A stretch of DNA of 25,282 nt from IMG/VR virus record IMGVR_UViG_3300005833_000011, positions 1 through 25,282 of that record. One strand, written 5' to 3'. Below the pieces are notes generated by a model. The model searched no databases. It was not told the origin of the DNA and saw only the letters and a list, made by a program, of their open reading frames with translations. This document shows positions 7,263 through 14,047 of the stretch, piece after piece (the stretch's first letter is position 1; every line of letters begins with the position of its first letter). Position numbers and translations under genes: made by a program. The stretch comes from a virus.

Positions 7263-7284
7263 CCCTCTCACAGGGAGGTCTATT

Positions 7285-7476
7285 ATGGCAGCCTTTGCCA
7301 GTTTTGCGGCAGCGGAAACACGGGCCTATGCCAAGCGAGCCGATGGCACCTGGATCAATGCGCACGCCGAGCAATCGAGTTCCGGCGTGTTTGCGGTGCG
7401 GGTCCAGCGGAAAATGAGTGCCGGGTCTCCCGGCAACGGGGCTTGGGTCACGATCACGGACGACGGAACAGTATAA
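7285..7476 (+). CDS. Small unknown phage protein (63 aa)
   Basis: The ATG at 7285 follows a strong ggagg SD. The product begins with an Ala-rich stretch (MAAFASFAAAETRAYAKRAD) and continues with beta-like sequence (SGVFAVRVQRKM, GAWVTITDDG). It has no membrane segment or Cys. I do not recognise a family. It sits between the decoration-type genes and the coiled-coil gene and is probably co-expressed with them. Confidence 0.6.
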   Translation: MAAFASFAAAETRAYAKRADGTWINAHAEQSSSGVFAVRVQRKMSAGSPGNGAWVTITDDGTV

Positions 7477-7486
7477 GGAGGGCAGC

Positions 7487-7930
7487 ATGACCAGCGCAGA
7501 GATTCGACGGATGCTCCAACCGATGAAGGATTTTGCCCCGGCCATTCTGCGCTGTGCCGAGATTGTCGAAGCGGCAGAACAGGCAGAAGGGCTGCTCAAG
7601 GAACAGGACGGCGCGGTGAAGGCCGCGAAGAAGGAACTGGTGTCCCTCGCAAAACAGCGCGAGGATGCGGAGGCGGAGTTGGGGGCGTGCTGTGCGTCCG
7701 TCGAGCAAGCGAAGCAGGACACGGCGGCAGAGAAAGCGGCGTTGGCGGCGACGTTGAAAGCGACGAAGGAGAAGCTGAAGCTCGCAGAAGAGGCCTTGGA
7801 CGCCACGCAGAAGGATCACGCCAATACGCTCGCCGCGCACAAGCAGGAATTGGATGGACTGAACATCGTCCTCGACGCGAAGAAGAAAGAGCTGGCCGAT
7901 TTCCGGCGAGCGATTCCCAAGACGTACTAG
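7487..7930 (+). CDS. Coiled-coil protein in the head module
   Basis: This 147-aa protein starts at ATG 7487, preceded by an excellent SD (aaggaggg, 7475-7482) that overlaps the previous gene's stop. From about residue 25 to the end it is a long heptad-like run of Glu, Lys, Ala and Leu, typical of a coiled coil (for example AEKAALAATLKATKEKLKLA). The frame can be extended upstream to ATG 7418, but that start has no SD and overlaps the previous gene. The function is unknown; an oligomerising, rod-like virion or assembly component is plausible. Confidence 0.7.
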   Translation: MTSAEIRRMLQPMKDFAPAILRCAEIVEAAEQAEGLLKEQDGAVKAAKKELVSLAKQREDAEAELGACCASVEQAKQDTAAEKAALAATLKATKEKLKLAEEALDATQKDHANTLAAHKQELDGLNIVLDAKKKELADFRRAIPKTY

Positions 7931-7939
7931 GCTCTCACG

Positions 7940-8218
7940 ATGTCGTTAGGGCGTCCCGGTCAACTCTTCTACGGTCTAGAGGTTTCCAATACGGGGGCGG
8001 GCGTGGCGCTCCCGTCTCAAGGATGCCATTCGATCACGGTCAAGGCAGACATCGACAATATCGGTCTCGTGTATGTCGGGGATAGTCTCGTGACGGCAGG
8101 CACAGGGTTCGATCTGACAGCGGGGGAATCTATTACCGTTCCCGTATGTGACGCCAGTACGATCTTTCACATGGCGTCCGTGGATGGGCAAGTCGTGCAT
8201 TATATCGGGGTCACATGA
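7940..8218 (+). CDS. Small beta-sandwich-like virion protein
   Basis: This 92-aa protein has a pattern often seen in small phage virion proteins: 'HSITVKADIDNIGLVYVGD', then 'GFDLTAGESITVPV', ending 'VVHYIGVT'. The alternating strand pattern and Gly turns suggest a single beta-sandwich or jelly-roll domain. A decoration or adaptor role is inferred from that resemblance and its position. The ATG at 7940 has only a weak SD (ctctcacg upstream). The stop overlaps the collagen-like gene's ATG (ATGA), so the two are coupled, and this domain may act with that fibre. Confidence 0.6.
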   Translation: MSLGRPGQLFYGLEVSNTGAGVALPSQGCHSITVKADIDNIGLVYVGDSLVTAGTGFDLTAGESITVPVCDASTIFHMASVDGQVVHYIGVT

Positions 8219-8850
8219 GCTTCGATCACCAAGACCATACCTATCCTCCTGGTACACGCTCCACGGCAGCGCGTGCTACCGGGGTTCCACTACCTAGCGA
8301 CGGCGAACCTGGCGAAGACGGGAGTCCTGGACCTCCCGGTGCTCCTGGTAGCGCGGGAACTCCTGGCACGACGGGTGCCGCAGGGCCGCAAGGCGTGGCC
8401 ACGTACCTGGAAGCCGACGGGCTTGACGGCGAACCTGGCCCACCAGGGGTGCGGGGAGTCGATGGTGTCGCAGGATCAGCAGGGTCGCAAGGCCCCACCG
8501 GTCCCGCTGTCTATCTTGAGGCTGAACCAGGCGACGAAGGCCAGCCTGGGGTGCCTGGTGTCCGTGGACTCGATGGGACCACAGGCACGACCGGCAGCGT
8601 AGGGCCGATGGGGCCTGCGGTCTTTCTCGATGCGGAGCCTGGTGAGGACGGCCTTCAGGGGGCTCCTGGTGCGACAGGACCGCAAGGACCAGCAGGGGGT
8701 GGCGGCACCGATCCGCCAGGAGGGTCGTATTCGCCAGGGTCATACACCATTGCCACGGGAACATTTCGTCTTGCAGTCAAGCGACAACAGTTCACCACCA
8801 CGCAACGCCTGACAGTTGCAGGGACGGCTCGATTGAGCATTTATAACTAA
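8215..8850 (+). CDS. Collagen-like fibre protein
   Basis: This 211-aa protein has Gly-X-Y triplets over about residues 30-163 (for example GSPGPPGAPGSAGTPG). The triplets are broken by a recurring insertion, TYLEAD (63-68), VYLEAE (99-104) and VFLDAE (136-141), giving a period of about 37 residues. The N-terminus (1-29) is non-collagenous. The C-terminal about 40 residues form a beta-like cap (SYTIATGTFRLAVKRQQF, RLTVAGTARLSIYN) of a kind common in phage virion proteins. It is probably a trimeric head or tail surface fibre that binds cell surfaces or mucus-like matrices, which is inference. It is flanked by overlapping genes on both sides. Confidence 0.8.
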   Translation: MSFDHQDHTYPPGTRSTAARATGVPLPSDGEPGEDGSPGPPGAPGSAGTPGTTGAAGPQGVATYLEADGLDGEPGPPGVRGVDGVAGSAGSQGPTGPAVYLEAEPGDEGQPGVPGVRGLDGTTGTTGSVGPMGPAVFLDAEPGEDGLQGAPGATGPQGPAGGGGTDPPGGSYSPGSYTIATGTFRLAVKRQQFTTTQRLTVAGTARLSIYN

Positions 8851-9488
8851 TGGCTGATATTCTCCTTGATGTCCAGAGTCCCCCTTCCACCCCTTCCGCA
8901 GGGCAGATCGTCCTCTATGGCGACACCTTAACGAAGAAGATCCAATCGAAGAATGACGCCGGAGCGGTCGAAACCTTGGGCTGTTTGTGTAACGCCAGTA
9001 CGGCGAACCAAACGGGGTTTGCCGCCGATACGTATCTGGTCGGCTCTTCCATCAATATCCCTACTTCATTGGTTGCCGCTAAAACGATCTATCGACTGTT
9101 CTTTGACATGGTGAAAACCGGAGCAGGTACAGCATCATTTGTTATTACCATTCGATTTGGGACAGCAGGAAGCACGGCAGATACCGCACGGCTCACCTTT
9201 ACGTTTGCGGTGGGAACGGCAGTTGCGGACACGGGAATCTTTGAAGTGACTTGTCATTTTCGCGTGGGGGGGGCATCCGCTACCATGGCGGGTTATTCCA
9301 AATGCCAGCATGCGCTGGCCGCGACAGGACTGACGACGACAGGTGCGTCAGGGACGGGCATTATCTTGGCTACCGCATCCGCGTTTGATGCTACAGTAGC
9401 CAATAGCATTATCGGCGCGTCTATCAATGGTGGAGCGTCATTTTCGGGTACGAATACCGTTGTTCACGCAGAAATGATCGCAGCATAA
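8850..9488 (+). CDS. Beta-rich virion protein following the collagen-like fibre
   Basis: This 212-aa protein starts at ATG 8850 in a TAATG overlap with the collagen-like gene. The N-terminal 40 residues (LLDVQSPPSTPSAGQIVLYGD, then KNDAGAVETLG) resemble the short attachment segments of phage fibre proteins. The rest is Thr/Ala/Gly-rich and beta-like, with strand-like blocks TYLVGSSINIP, IYRLFFDMVKTG and FVITIRFGTAGSTADTARLT. That pattern recurs in phage structural proteins of unknown fold; the match is from memory. A run of eight G (9266-9273) lies inside, but the frame is intact. It is probably a surface fibre or decoration component. Confidence 0.6.
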   Translation: MADILLDVQSPPSTPSAGQIVLYGDTLTKKIQSKNDAGAVETLGCLCNASTANQTGFAADTYLVGSSINIPTSLVAAKTIYRLFFDMVKTGAGTASFVITIRFGTAGSTADTARLTFTFAVGTAVADTGIFEVTCHFRVGGASATMAGYSKCQHALAATGLTTTGASGTGIILATASAFDATVANSIIGASINGGASFSGTNTVVHAEMIAA

Positions 9489-9497
9489 GGAGAAACT

Positions 9498-9875
9498 ATG
9501 CCACAGAATAAAACCTTTAACTTCGGTCCAGTTGCGTTGACCACCACACTGACGACCAACATCCTCAATCCGACCGTGACCTCGCTGGCTGGGCCAGTCG
9601 GGTTCACCATGACCCAGCCGTTCATCATCCTGAAACACATTCGCATCGTGAATAAAACGGCAGGGGCCGTCACGTTCTCGCTCTGGCGTGGTGCAACTGG
9701 GGCCAACGCGGCAGGCACGGAAGTCGTCGGCATCGGCACCTCAATTGCCGCCAATTCCTACTTTGATTGGTACGGAATAATGAGATTCGACGCAGCGGAT
9801 TTCCTGGTGGGAGGGGCAGGCACGACGACTGCTCTGTCGATCCAAGGAGAAGGCGAAATCGGCGTCTCAGGCTAA
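9498..9875 (+). CDS. Small beta-rich virion protein (125 aa)
   Basis: The ATG at 9498 lies behind a perfect aaggag SD that overlaps the previous stop. The product has no signal peptide. It shows strand-like blocks (FIILKHIRIVNKTAGAVTF, SLWRGATG) and ends in TTALSIQGEGEIGVSG. The central region fits a small jelly-roll of the type found in head or tail decoration proteins, but I cannot name a family. It is the last gene of the accessory head module before the tail tubular genes. Confidence 0.6.
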   Translation: MPQNKTFNFGPVALTTTLTTNILNPTVTSLAGPVGFTMTQPFIILKHIRIVNKTAGAVTFSLWRGATGANAAGTEVVGIGTSIAANSYFDWYGIMRFDAADFLVGGAGTTTALSIQGEGEIGVSG

Positions 9876-9886
9876 GAGGAGTAGAC

Positions 9887-10495
9887 ATGGCCACAGAAAC
9901 CGACTGTAACAACGATGCGCTTGGGCAGATTGGCGCGACACGGATTACCTCGATTAACGACGGGAGCGTAAATGGCAACCACTGCCTCACGTTCTATCCC
10001 GCGCTGCGTGACGGCCTGCTTCGCTCGCACTTCTGGAACTTCGCGTTGACGTGGGTGGAGTTGGCGCAAGATGTGCCCGCGCCGACTATTGGCTACGCCT
10101 ACAGTTACGAACTGCCATCCGACATGCTGCGGCTGAAAGAGTATGCCGGGGGATTGCCGACTGCCACGACGATGACCTCGTTGCTCTGGTGGCCGGGCAC
10201 GCGCTACCTGTCCAGCTACAAGGTTGAAGGTTCGAAGCTCCGCACGAACGATGGGCAAGCGTTTATTCAATACATCCGTCGCGTCGAGAATCCTGACGAA
10301 TGGGACGCGACGTTCTATCAGGCGGTCACGACCTTGCTCGCCTCCAAACTAGCGATGGGGATTCGCAAAGAGCCGAAATTGTCGATGGCCCTTTTTGAGC
10401 AGGGCCAGGCGTTGCTCTCGTTAGCACTCGCAGTGGACGGACAAGAAGGCTCTGCGGAGCCGTTCGTCAGCGATGAATTGACCTGGGGCCGATAA
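9887..10495 (+). CDS. Tail tubular protein A (gatekeeper/adaptor, T7 gp11 type)
   Basis: This protein forms the ring below the portal in short-tailed phages. Its 202 aa match T7 gp11. The N-terminus (DCNNDALGQIGATRITSIND, then LRDGLLRSHFWNFAL) has the standard start of this family: the 'N-x-AL-x-x-IG' pattern, and the aromatic 'R-x-x-LLR-x-HPW' position is present here as LLRSHFW. The middle carries YSYELPSDMLRL, also typical, and the C-terminus is helical. The ATG at 9887 follows gaggag; the frame is open further upstream but overlaps the preceding gene without an SD. One base separates it from the gene for tail tubular protein B. Confidence 0.9.
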   Translation: MATETDCNNDALGQIGATRITSINDGSVNGNHCLTFYPALRDGLLRSHFWNFALTWVELAQDVPAPTIGYAYSYELPSDMLRLKEYAGGLPTATTMTSLLWWPGTRYLSSYKVEGSKLRTNDGQAFIQYIRRVENPDEWDATFYQAVTTLLASKLAMGIRKEPKLSMALFEQGQALLSLALAVDGQEGSAEPFVSDELTWGR

Positions 10496-10496
10496 G

Positions 10497-12938
10497 ATGT
10501 CGAAAACGCGGCTGCGATGGACCCGACTCAGTAAAGGCGAACTCTCGCCCTTACTCGCAGGGTCGTCTGACCTCGCGCATTACTTTGAGGGCGTGAGCAT
10601 CGCCGAGAATGCGAAGGTCATGCGGCAAGGCGGCGTCACGCGCTGGGAAGGCACGCGCTTCATTAAGGAGGTCAAGGACTCCACGAAGGATACGATTCTC
10701 TGGCCCTTTGAGTTTAGTGTCGATGATGCCTATATGCTCGAAGTCGGTGATTTCTACGTGCGGATCTACAAAACGAAAGCGCCAGTGCTCGATACCGGCG
10801 TCCATGTGGAAGTCGTGACGCCATTCGTCGTGGCAGACGTGCGCGAGATCCATATGACCCAATCCGCCGATGTGCTCTTTCTCTTTCATTCCACCTATCA
10901 ACAGCGCAAGCTCTCGCGGGTGTCTGATATCAGTTGGTCCTTGACCTCCATGGCGCCCTCTCCGCCCCCCTCCTTTGAGGCGGATACGGACCTGGGCGAC
11001 ACGTTGGCGCTCGAAGCGACGAGCGGCACCACCATACAGGCGCGGGCTGGCAGTGCCATTTTTCTCAATGCCGATGTCGGGCGTCAGATTATTGCAGGCG
11101 CAGGCCGCGCCATTATTACCGCGTTCACTGATACCAGCGAAGTGGTCGTGGATATTATCGATCCCTTCACCGAAGCCATTACCGCAGGCCCCAACACGTT
11201 GACGAGCGTGGGGACCGCCGTGACGAGTACGGCCCACGGCGCGGCGATTGGCAATTTCGTGCAACTCACGGCTGGGGCGCAAGCAGGACAGATCCGCGAG
11301 ATTGTGGGGACGCCGACGGCGGACACCTTTACCCTCCTGACCGCGTTTACCGTCGATCAGGGGGTGGGCGTCGCCTGGAACAAGATTGTCCCGATCGCCT
11401 CTGGGGCGTGGAGGCTCAGACTGTCTCCACAAACGACGCTCGATCCCGATAAGAAGTCCCCCATTGGCACCTTAGTCACACTGGTTGCCGGAGTCGCCGC
11501 CTTTCGATCTGGCGATGCGGGCAAGTATGTCAAGATTTACGGCGGCGTGGTGCGTCTCACGACCTTTAATTCGACGACGAATATGAGCGGGATTCTCGAA
11601 AGTGAGATGGGGGATACAACGGACGCCAATCCTGCTGCTGCACCAGCCGGTGCCTGGACGCTCGAAGTGGCGTCATGGAGTGTTGCAAATGGCTATCCGC
11701 GTACAGGAGATTTTTTCCAAGGGCGACTCTACCAAGCCTCGACGACGGCGCAGCCCGTGACGTTCTGGGGTTCAGCGGCTGACGATTTCGAGAACTATGC
11801 CTTGGGCGTGACCGCTGAAGATGCGGTGGAATACACTATTGCCTCACGGCAAGTCAATCGGCTCGAATGGCTGACCGAAAAGAATAAAGCGTTGTTCATT
11901 GGCACGGCTGGATCAGAGCACCAAGCGACGGGCAGCGGCAACACCGATGCGCTCATTGGCGGCGATACCGTGCCCCAGCTTGATCGATTGGCGACGAACG
12001 GCTGTGCTCCGATTCAGCCGGTTGTGGCTAGACAATCCGTGATCTACATCGATCGCAGTCGGCGCAAAGTGATGCTGATGGGGTTCAACCTCGAAAGCGA
12101 TGGGCAGACCGATGTGGAATTGACCGTGGGGGCCGAGCATATCACGGAGAGCGGGGTGCGCCTTGGCCCCGTGGCCTTTGAGAAGCGCCTCGATCCGCGC
12201 CTCTATGTCGTGCGTGAGGATGGGCAGCTGGTCGCCATGACGTTCTTTCCAGAGCAAAAGGTGGTGGCCTTTACGCGCCGGACCACAATCGGGATGTTTG
12301 AGTCGGTGGCCATTATTCCCAATGCCACGGGCGGTCCCGACCAAGTCTGGGTGATTGCATGGCGGAATATCAATGGCACCCTCAAGCGGTACGTGGAGAT
12401 GTTTGAGCCAGCCCACGAACTCCTCACAACGGCCTATCGCGGGGCAATGCAAACCGATTGTGGGGTGGTGCAAACCGGCCTGACGGGGACCACGGTGACG
12501 GGATTGACACACCTGGAAGCGGCAACGGTCGATGTGGTGAAGAACGGATCATATCTGGGGCAGAAAGTCGTAACGGCTGGACAGATCACGCTCGACGCTG
12601 CGCTAATTGGGAGCGATGTGGTGGAAGTGGGCTTGCACTATGAGACGACGATCCGCACGATGGAACCTGCGGTCCAAGGGCAAGTCATTGATGGACTCCC
12701 AAGGACCTGGGATAGTCTGTTTGCCAGGTTTCACCGCACCTTAGGCGGCACGATCAATGGCGAACCGATCCAGTATCCTCCGGCGACCTTGGACCCCCAA
12801 GGTCTTTATACGGGCATTCGCAAGGTCTCGACACAGACGGTCGATGAGGATGGCCGCGTGACCCTCGTACAAAATCAACCCTATCCCTGGACCGTCCTCG
12901 GTCTGTTCGGGACTTTAACCGTAGGAGAGATGGATTGA
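10497..12938 (+). CDS. Tail tubular protein B (nozzle, T7 gp12 type)
   Basis: This is the large hexameric nozzle protein at the tail tip. Its 813 aa match T7 gp12. The N-terminus (RLSKGELSPLLAGSSDLAHY, then AENAKVMRQGGVTRWEGTRF) is the family hallmark: 'F-x-x-GE-x-SP', tyrosine and asparagine spacing, and 'GG-x-x-R-x-GT-x-F'. A middle segment with RLYQASTTAQPVTFWGSAADDFENYALG is also characteristic. The rest is beta-propeller-like. It starts one base after the gp11-type stop. Its last base-triplet overlaps the TTG start of the next gene, so the ejection-protein genes are coupled to it. Confidence 0.92.
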   Translation: MSKTRLRWTRLSKGELSPLLAGSSDLAHYFEGVSIAENAKVMRQGGVTRWEGTRFIKEVKDSTKDTILWPFEFSVDDAYMLEVGDFYVRIYKTKAPVLDTGVHVEVVTPFVVADVREIHMTQSADVLFLFHSTYQQRKLSRVSDISWSLTSMAPSPPPSFEADTDLGDTLALEATSGTTIQARAGSAIFLNADVGRQIIAGAGRAIITAFTDTSEVVVDIIDPFTEAITAGPNTLTSVGTAVTSTAHGAAIGNFVQLTAGAQAGQIREIVGTPTADTFTLLTAFTVDQGVGVAWNKIVPIASGAWRLRLSPQTTLDPDKKSPIGTLVTLVAGVAAFRSGDAGKYVKIYGGVVRLTTFNSTTNMSGILESEMGDTTDANPAAAPAGAWTLEVASWSVANGYPRTGDFFQGRLYQASTTAQPVTFWGSAADDFENYALGVTAEDAVEYTIASRQVNRLEWLTEKNKALFIGTAGSEHQATGSGNTDALIGGDTVPQLDRLATNGCAPIQPVVARQSVIYIDRSRRKVMLMGFNLESDGQTDVELTVGAEHITESGVRLGPVAFEKRLDPRLYVVREDGQLVAMTFFPEQKVVAFTRRTTIGMFESVAIIPNATGGPDQVWVIAWRNINGTLKRYVEMFEPAHELLTTAYRGAMQTDCGVVQTGLTGTTVTGLTHLEAATVDVVKNGSYLGQKVVTAGQITLDAALIGSDVVEVGLHYETTIRTMEPAVQGQVIDGLPRTWDSLFARFHRTLGGTINGEPIQYPPATLDPQGLYTGIRKVSTQTVDEDGRVTLVQNQPYPWTVLGLFGTLTVGEMD

Positions 12939-13381
12939 CCGTACTCGCTACCATGACCCCGACGGTACGCGGCTTTCGGGCCACGGATGCCCAATGCCTG
13001 CTCAATAGGGACGGGGTGCAGCTTGACGTGGCGGCCTTGGTTCGGCAAGCGGCGGCGGGGCCGTCATTTACCGCCTGCGTCGAGGACCGACCGATTGGCG
13101 CGGCGGGAGTGATCCTCCTCTGGCCTGGCGTGGGATCGTGCTGGATGACGGTCACGGATGAACTCGGACAGCACGGCCTGTGGATGACGAAAACCGTGAA
13201 ACGCTTTCTCCGTGAGATGATTCGGGTGCATCAGTTGCACCGGCTCGAAGCCTCTTCGGTGAATGGGGATAATGGCCGCTGGCTCGAAGTCCTGGGGTTT
13301 ACCAGTGAACGAGACGGTGTAGCCCGTCAATTCCTCTCTGACCGGCGCAACGTCGTGCGCTATGAATGGGTGAGAGACTAA
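12935..13381 (+). CDS. gp13-like internal virion protein with GNAT-type fold
   Basis: This is a 148-aa homologue of the T7 gp13 class, small proteins with an N-acetyltransferase-like fold needed for virion assembly. The visible pattern is GPSFTACVEDRPIGAAGVIL, then LWPGVGSCWMTV, then a helix with VKRFLREMIRVHQLHRLEA and finally NGRWLEVLGF. The TTG start at 12935 has an aggag SD at 12923-12927 and overlaps the gp12-type stop; the alternative ATG at 12953 lacks such spacing. Whether it keeps acetyltransferase activity is unknown. Position between gp12- and gp14-like genes matches T7 order. Confidence 0.85.
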   Translation: MTVLATMTPTVRGFRATDAQCLLNRDGVQLDVAALVRQAAAGPSFTACVEDRPIGAAGVILLWPGVGSCWMTVTDELGQHGLWMTKTVKRFLREMIRVHQLHRLEASSVNGDNGRWLEVLGFTSERDGVARQFLSDRRNVVRYEWVRD

Positions 13382-13791
13382 TGGCTGAAGCAGCACAGAT
13401 GCTAGGGACAGGGTTACAAACGGTCTCCAATGTCTCCGCCCTCGATGTCAATGCGAAGGCATTGGACGCGGAAGGCCGCAGCATTGCCGAGCAAGCGGCG
13501 TTCGATGAGCGCCAGCAACGGCGAACGAATCGGCTCCTGCTGGGGCAGGGCATTGCCGCAGGAGCGTCGAGCGGGGTGGCGATCACGTCAGGGAGTCCGT
13601 TGCTCCATGAACTGGATCGGGTGAGGCAGACCGAGATCGAGGCGTTGAGTATCCGGCGGCAAGGTGAGATTGGCCAATCGGTCAAACGCTTCCAGTCCCG
13701 CATGACGCGCCGGCAGATCCCGTTTGAGATCCTGGGGGGCACCTTAAAGGCAGCGGGACAATTCCAGTCGAAACCGACGGGAACAGGCTAA
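13381..13791 (+). CDS. gp14-like internal virion protein (ejection protein)
   Basis: In T7 the gp14 protein is ejected with the DNA and forms the outer-membrane part of the trans-envelope channel. This 136-aa protein is shorter than T7 gp14. It has the class pattern: an Ala-rich helix, then RQQRRTNRLLLGQGIAAGAS, then SSGVAITSGSPLLHEL, then a helical C-terminus. The ATG at 13381 overlaps the previous stop (TAATG) and has ggtgag upstream; an in-frame ATG at 13366 would lie inside the gp13-like gene. Its stop overlaps the stop of the - strand exported gene by 4 nt. Confidence 0.8.
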   Translation: MAEAAQMLGTGLQTVSNVSALDVNAKALDAEGRSIAEQAAFDERQQRRTNRLLLGQGIAAGASSGVAITSGSPLLHELDRVRQTEIEALSIRRQGEIGQSVKRFQSRMTRRQIPFEILGGTLKAAGQFQSKPTGTG

Positions 13792-13991
13792 CACGGATGT
13801 TTGATGGCTGGCGCGGACGGCGGATACTGCATCGTCCCGTTGGAGCCACGATAGCTCGGCTGTCCTGGCTGTGACCCGTAGCCGCGCTGATAGTCGAGAC
13901 TGTTCCCGTACTCGTTGACCCACCCTTCGGCAAAGGATTGGCCACTGAGGGCGACGAGCAGACCGAGGAGAAACCAGAGGAGTGGACGCAT
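13788..13991 (-). CDS. Small exported protein on the minus strand
   Basis: This 67-aa protein reads right to left, starting at 13991. It has a near-consensus SD (aaggaggtg) about 6 nt before its ATG. The N-terminus is a convincing Sec signal peptide: MRP, a hydrophobic core LLWFLLGLLVALSG, and a probable cut after QSFA. The mature part is short, about 46 residues, rich in Gly, Tyr, Pro, Ser and Gln (SLDYQRGYGSQPGQPSYRG) and ends in Cys. No lipobox is seen. It probably acts in the periplasm or at the outer membrane. A candidate own promoter lies upstream (14016-14045). Its stop overlaps that of the gp14-like gene. I do not recognise a family. Confidence 0.7.
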   Translation of the reverse strand: MRPLLWFLLGLLVALSGQSFAEGWVNEYGNSLDYQRGYGSQPGQPSYRGSNGTMQYPPSAPAIKHPC

Positions 13992-14015
13992 GGGACACCT
14001 CCTTGTTGATACGGT

Positions 14016-14045
14016 AGTCTACAGCCGAGATAGAGGATTGTGCAA
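14016..14045 (-). promoter_or_regulatory. Candidate sigma70-type promoter for the minus-strand exported gene
   Basis: On the - strand TTGCAC (14045-14040) and TAGACT (14021-14016) are separated by 18 bp, and the start codon lies about 25 bp downstream. It is the only short gap available to drive the - strand gene. Matches to consensus are partial, so this is a candidate only. Confidence 0.35.
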
Positions 14046-14047
14046 GC

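Noticed and set aside
9266-9273. Run of eight G as a possible frameshift or slippage site
   Set aside because: The frame on both sides joins into one sensible beta-rich protein that ends just before the next SD, and neither alternative frame gives a useful extension.
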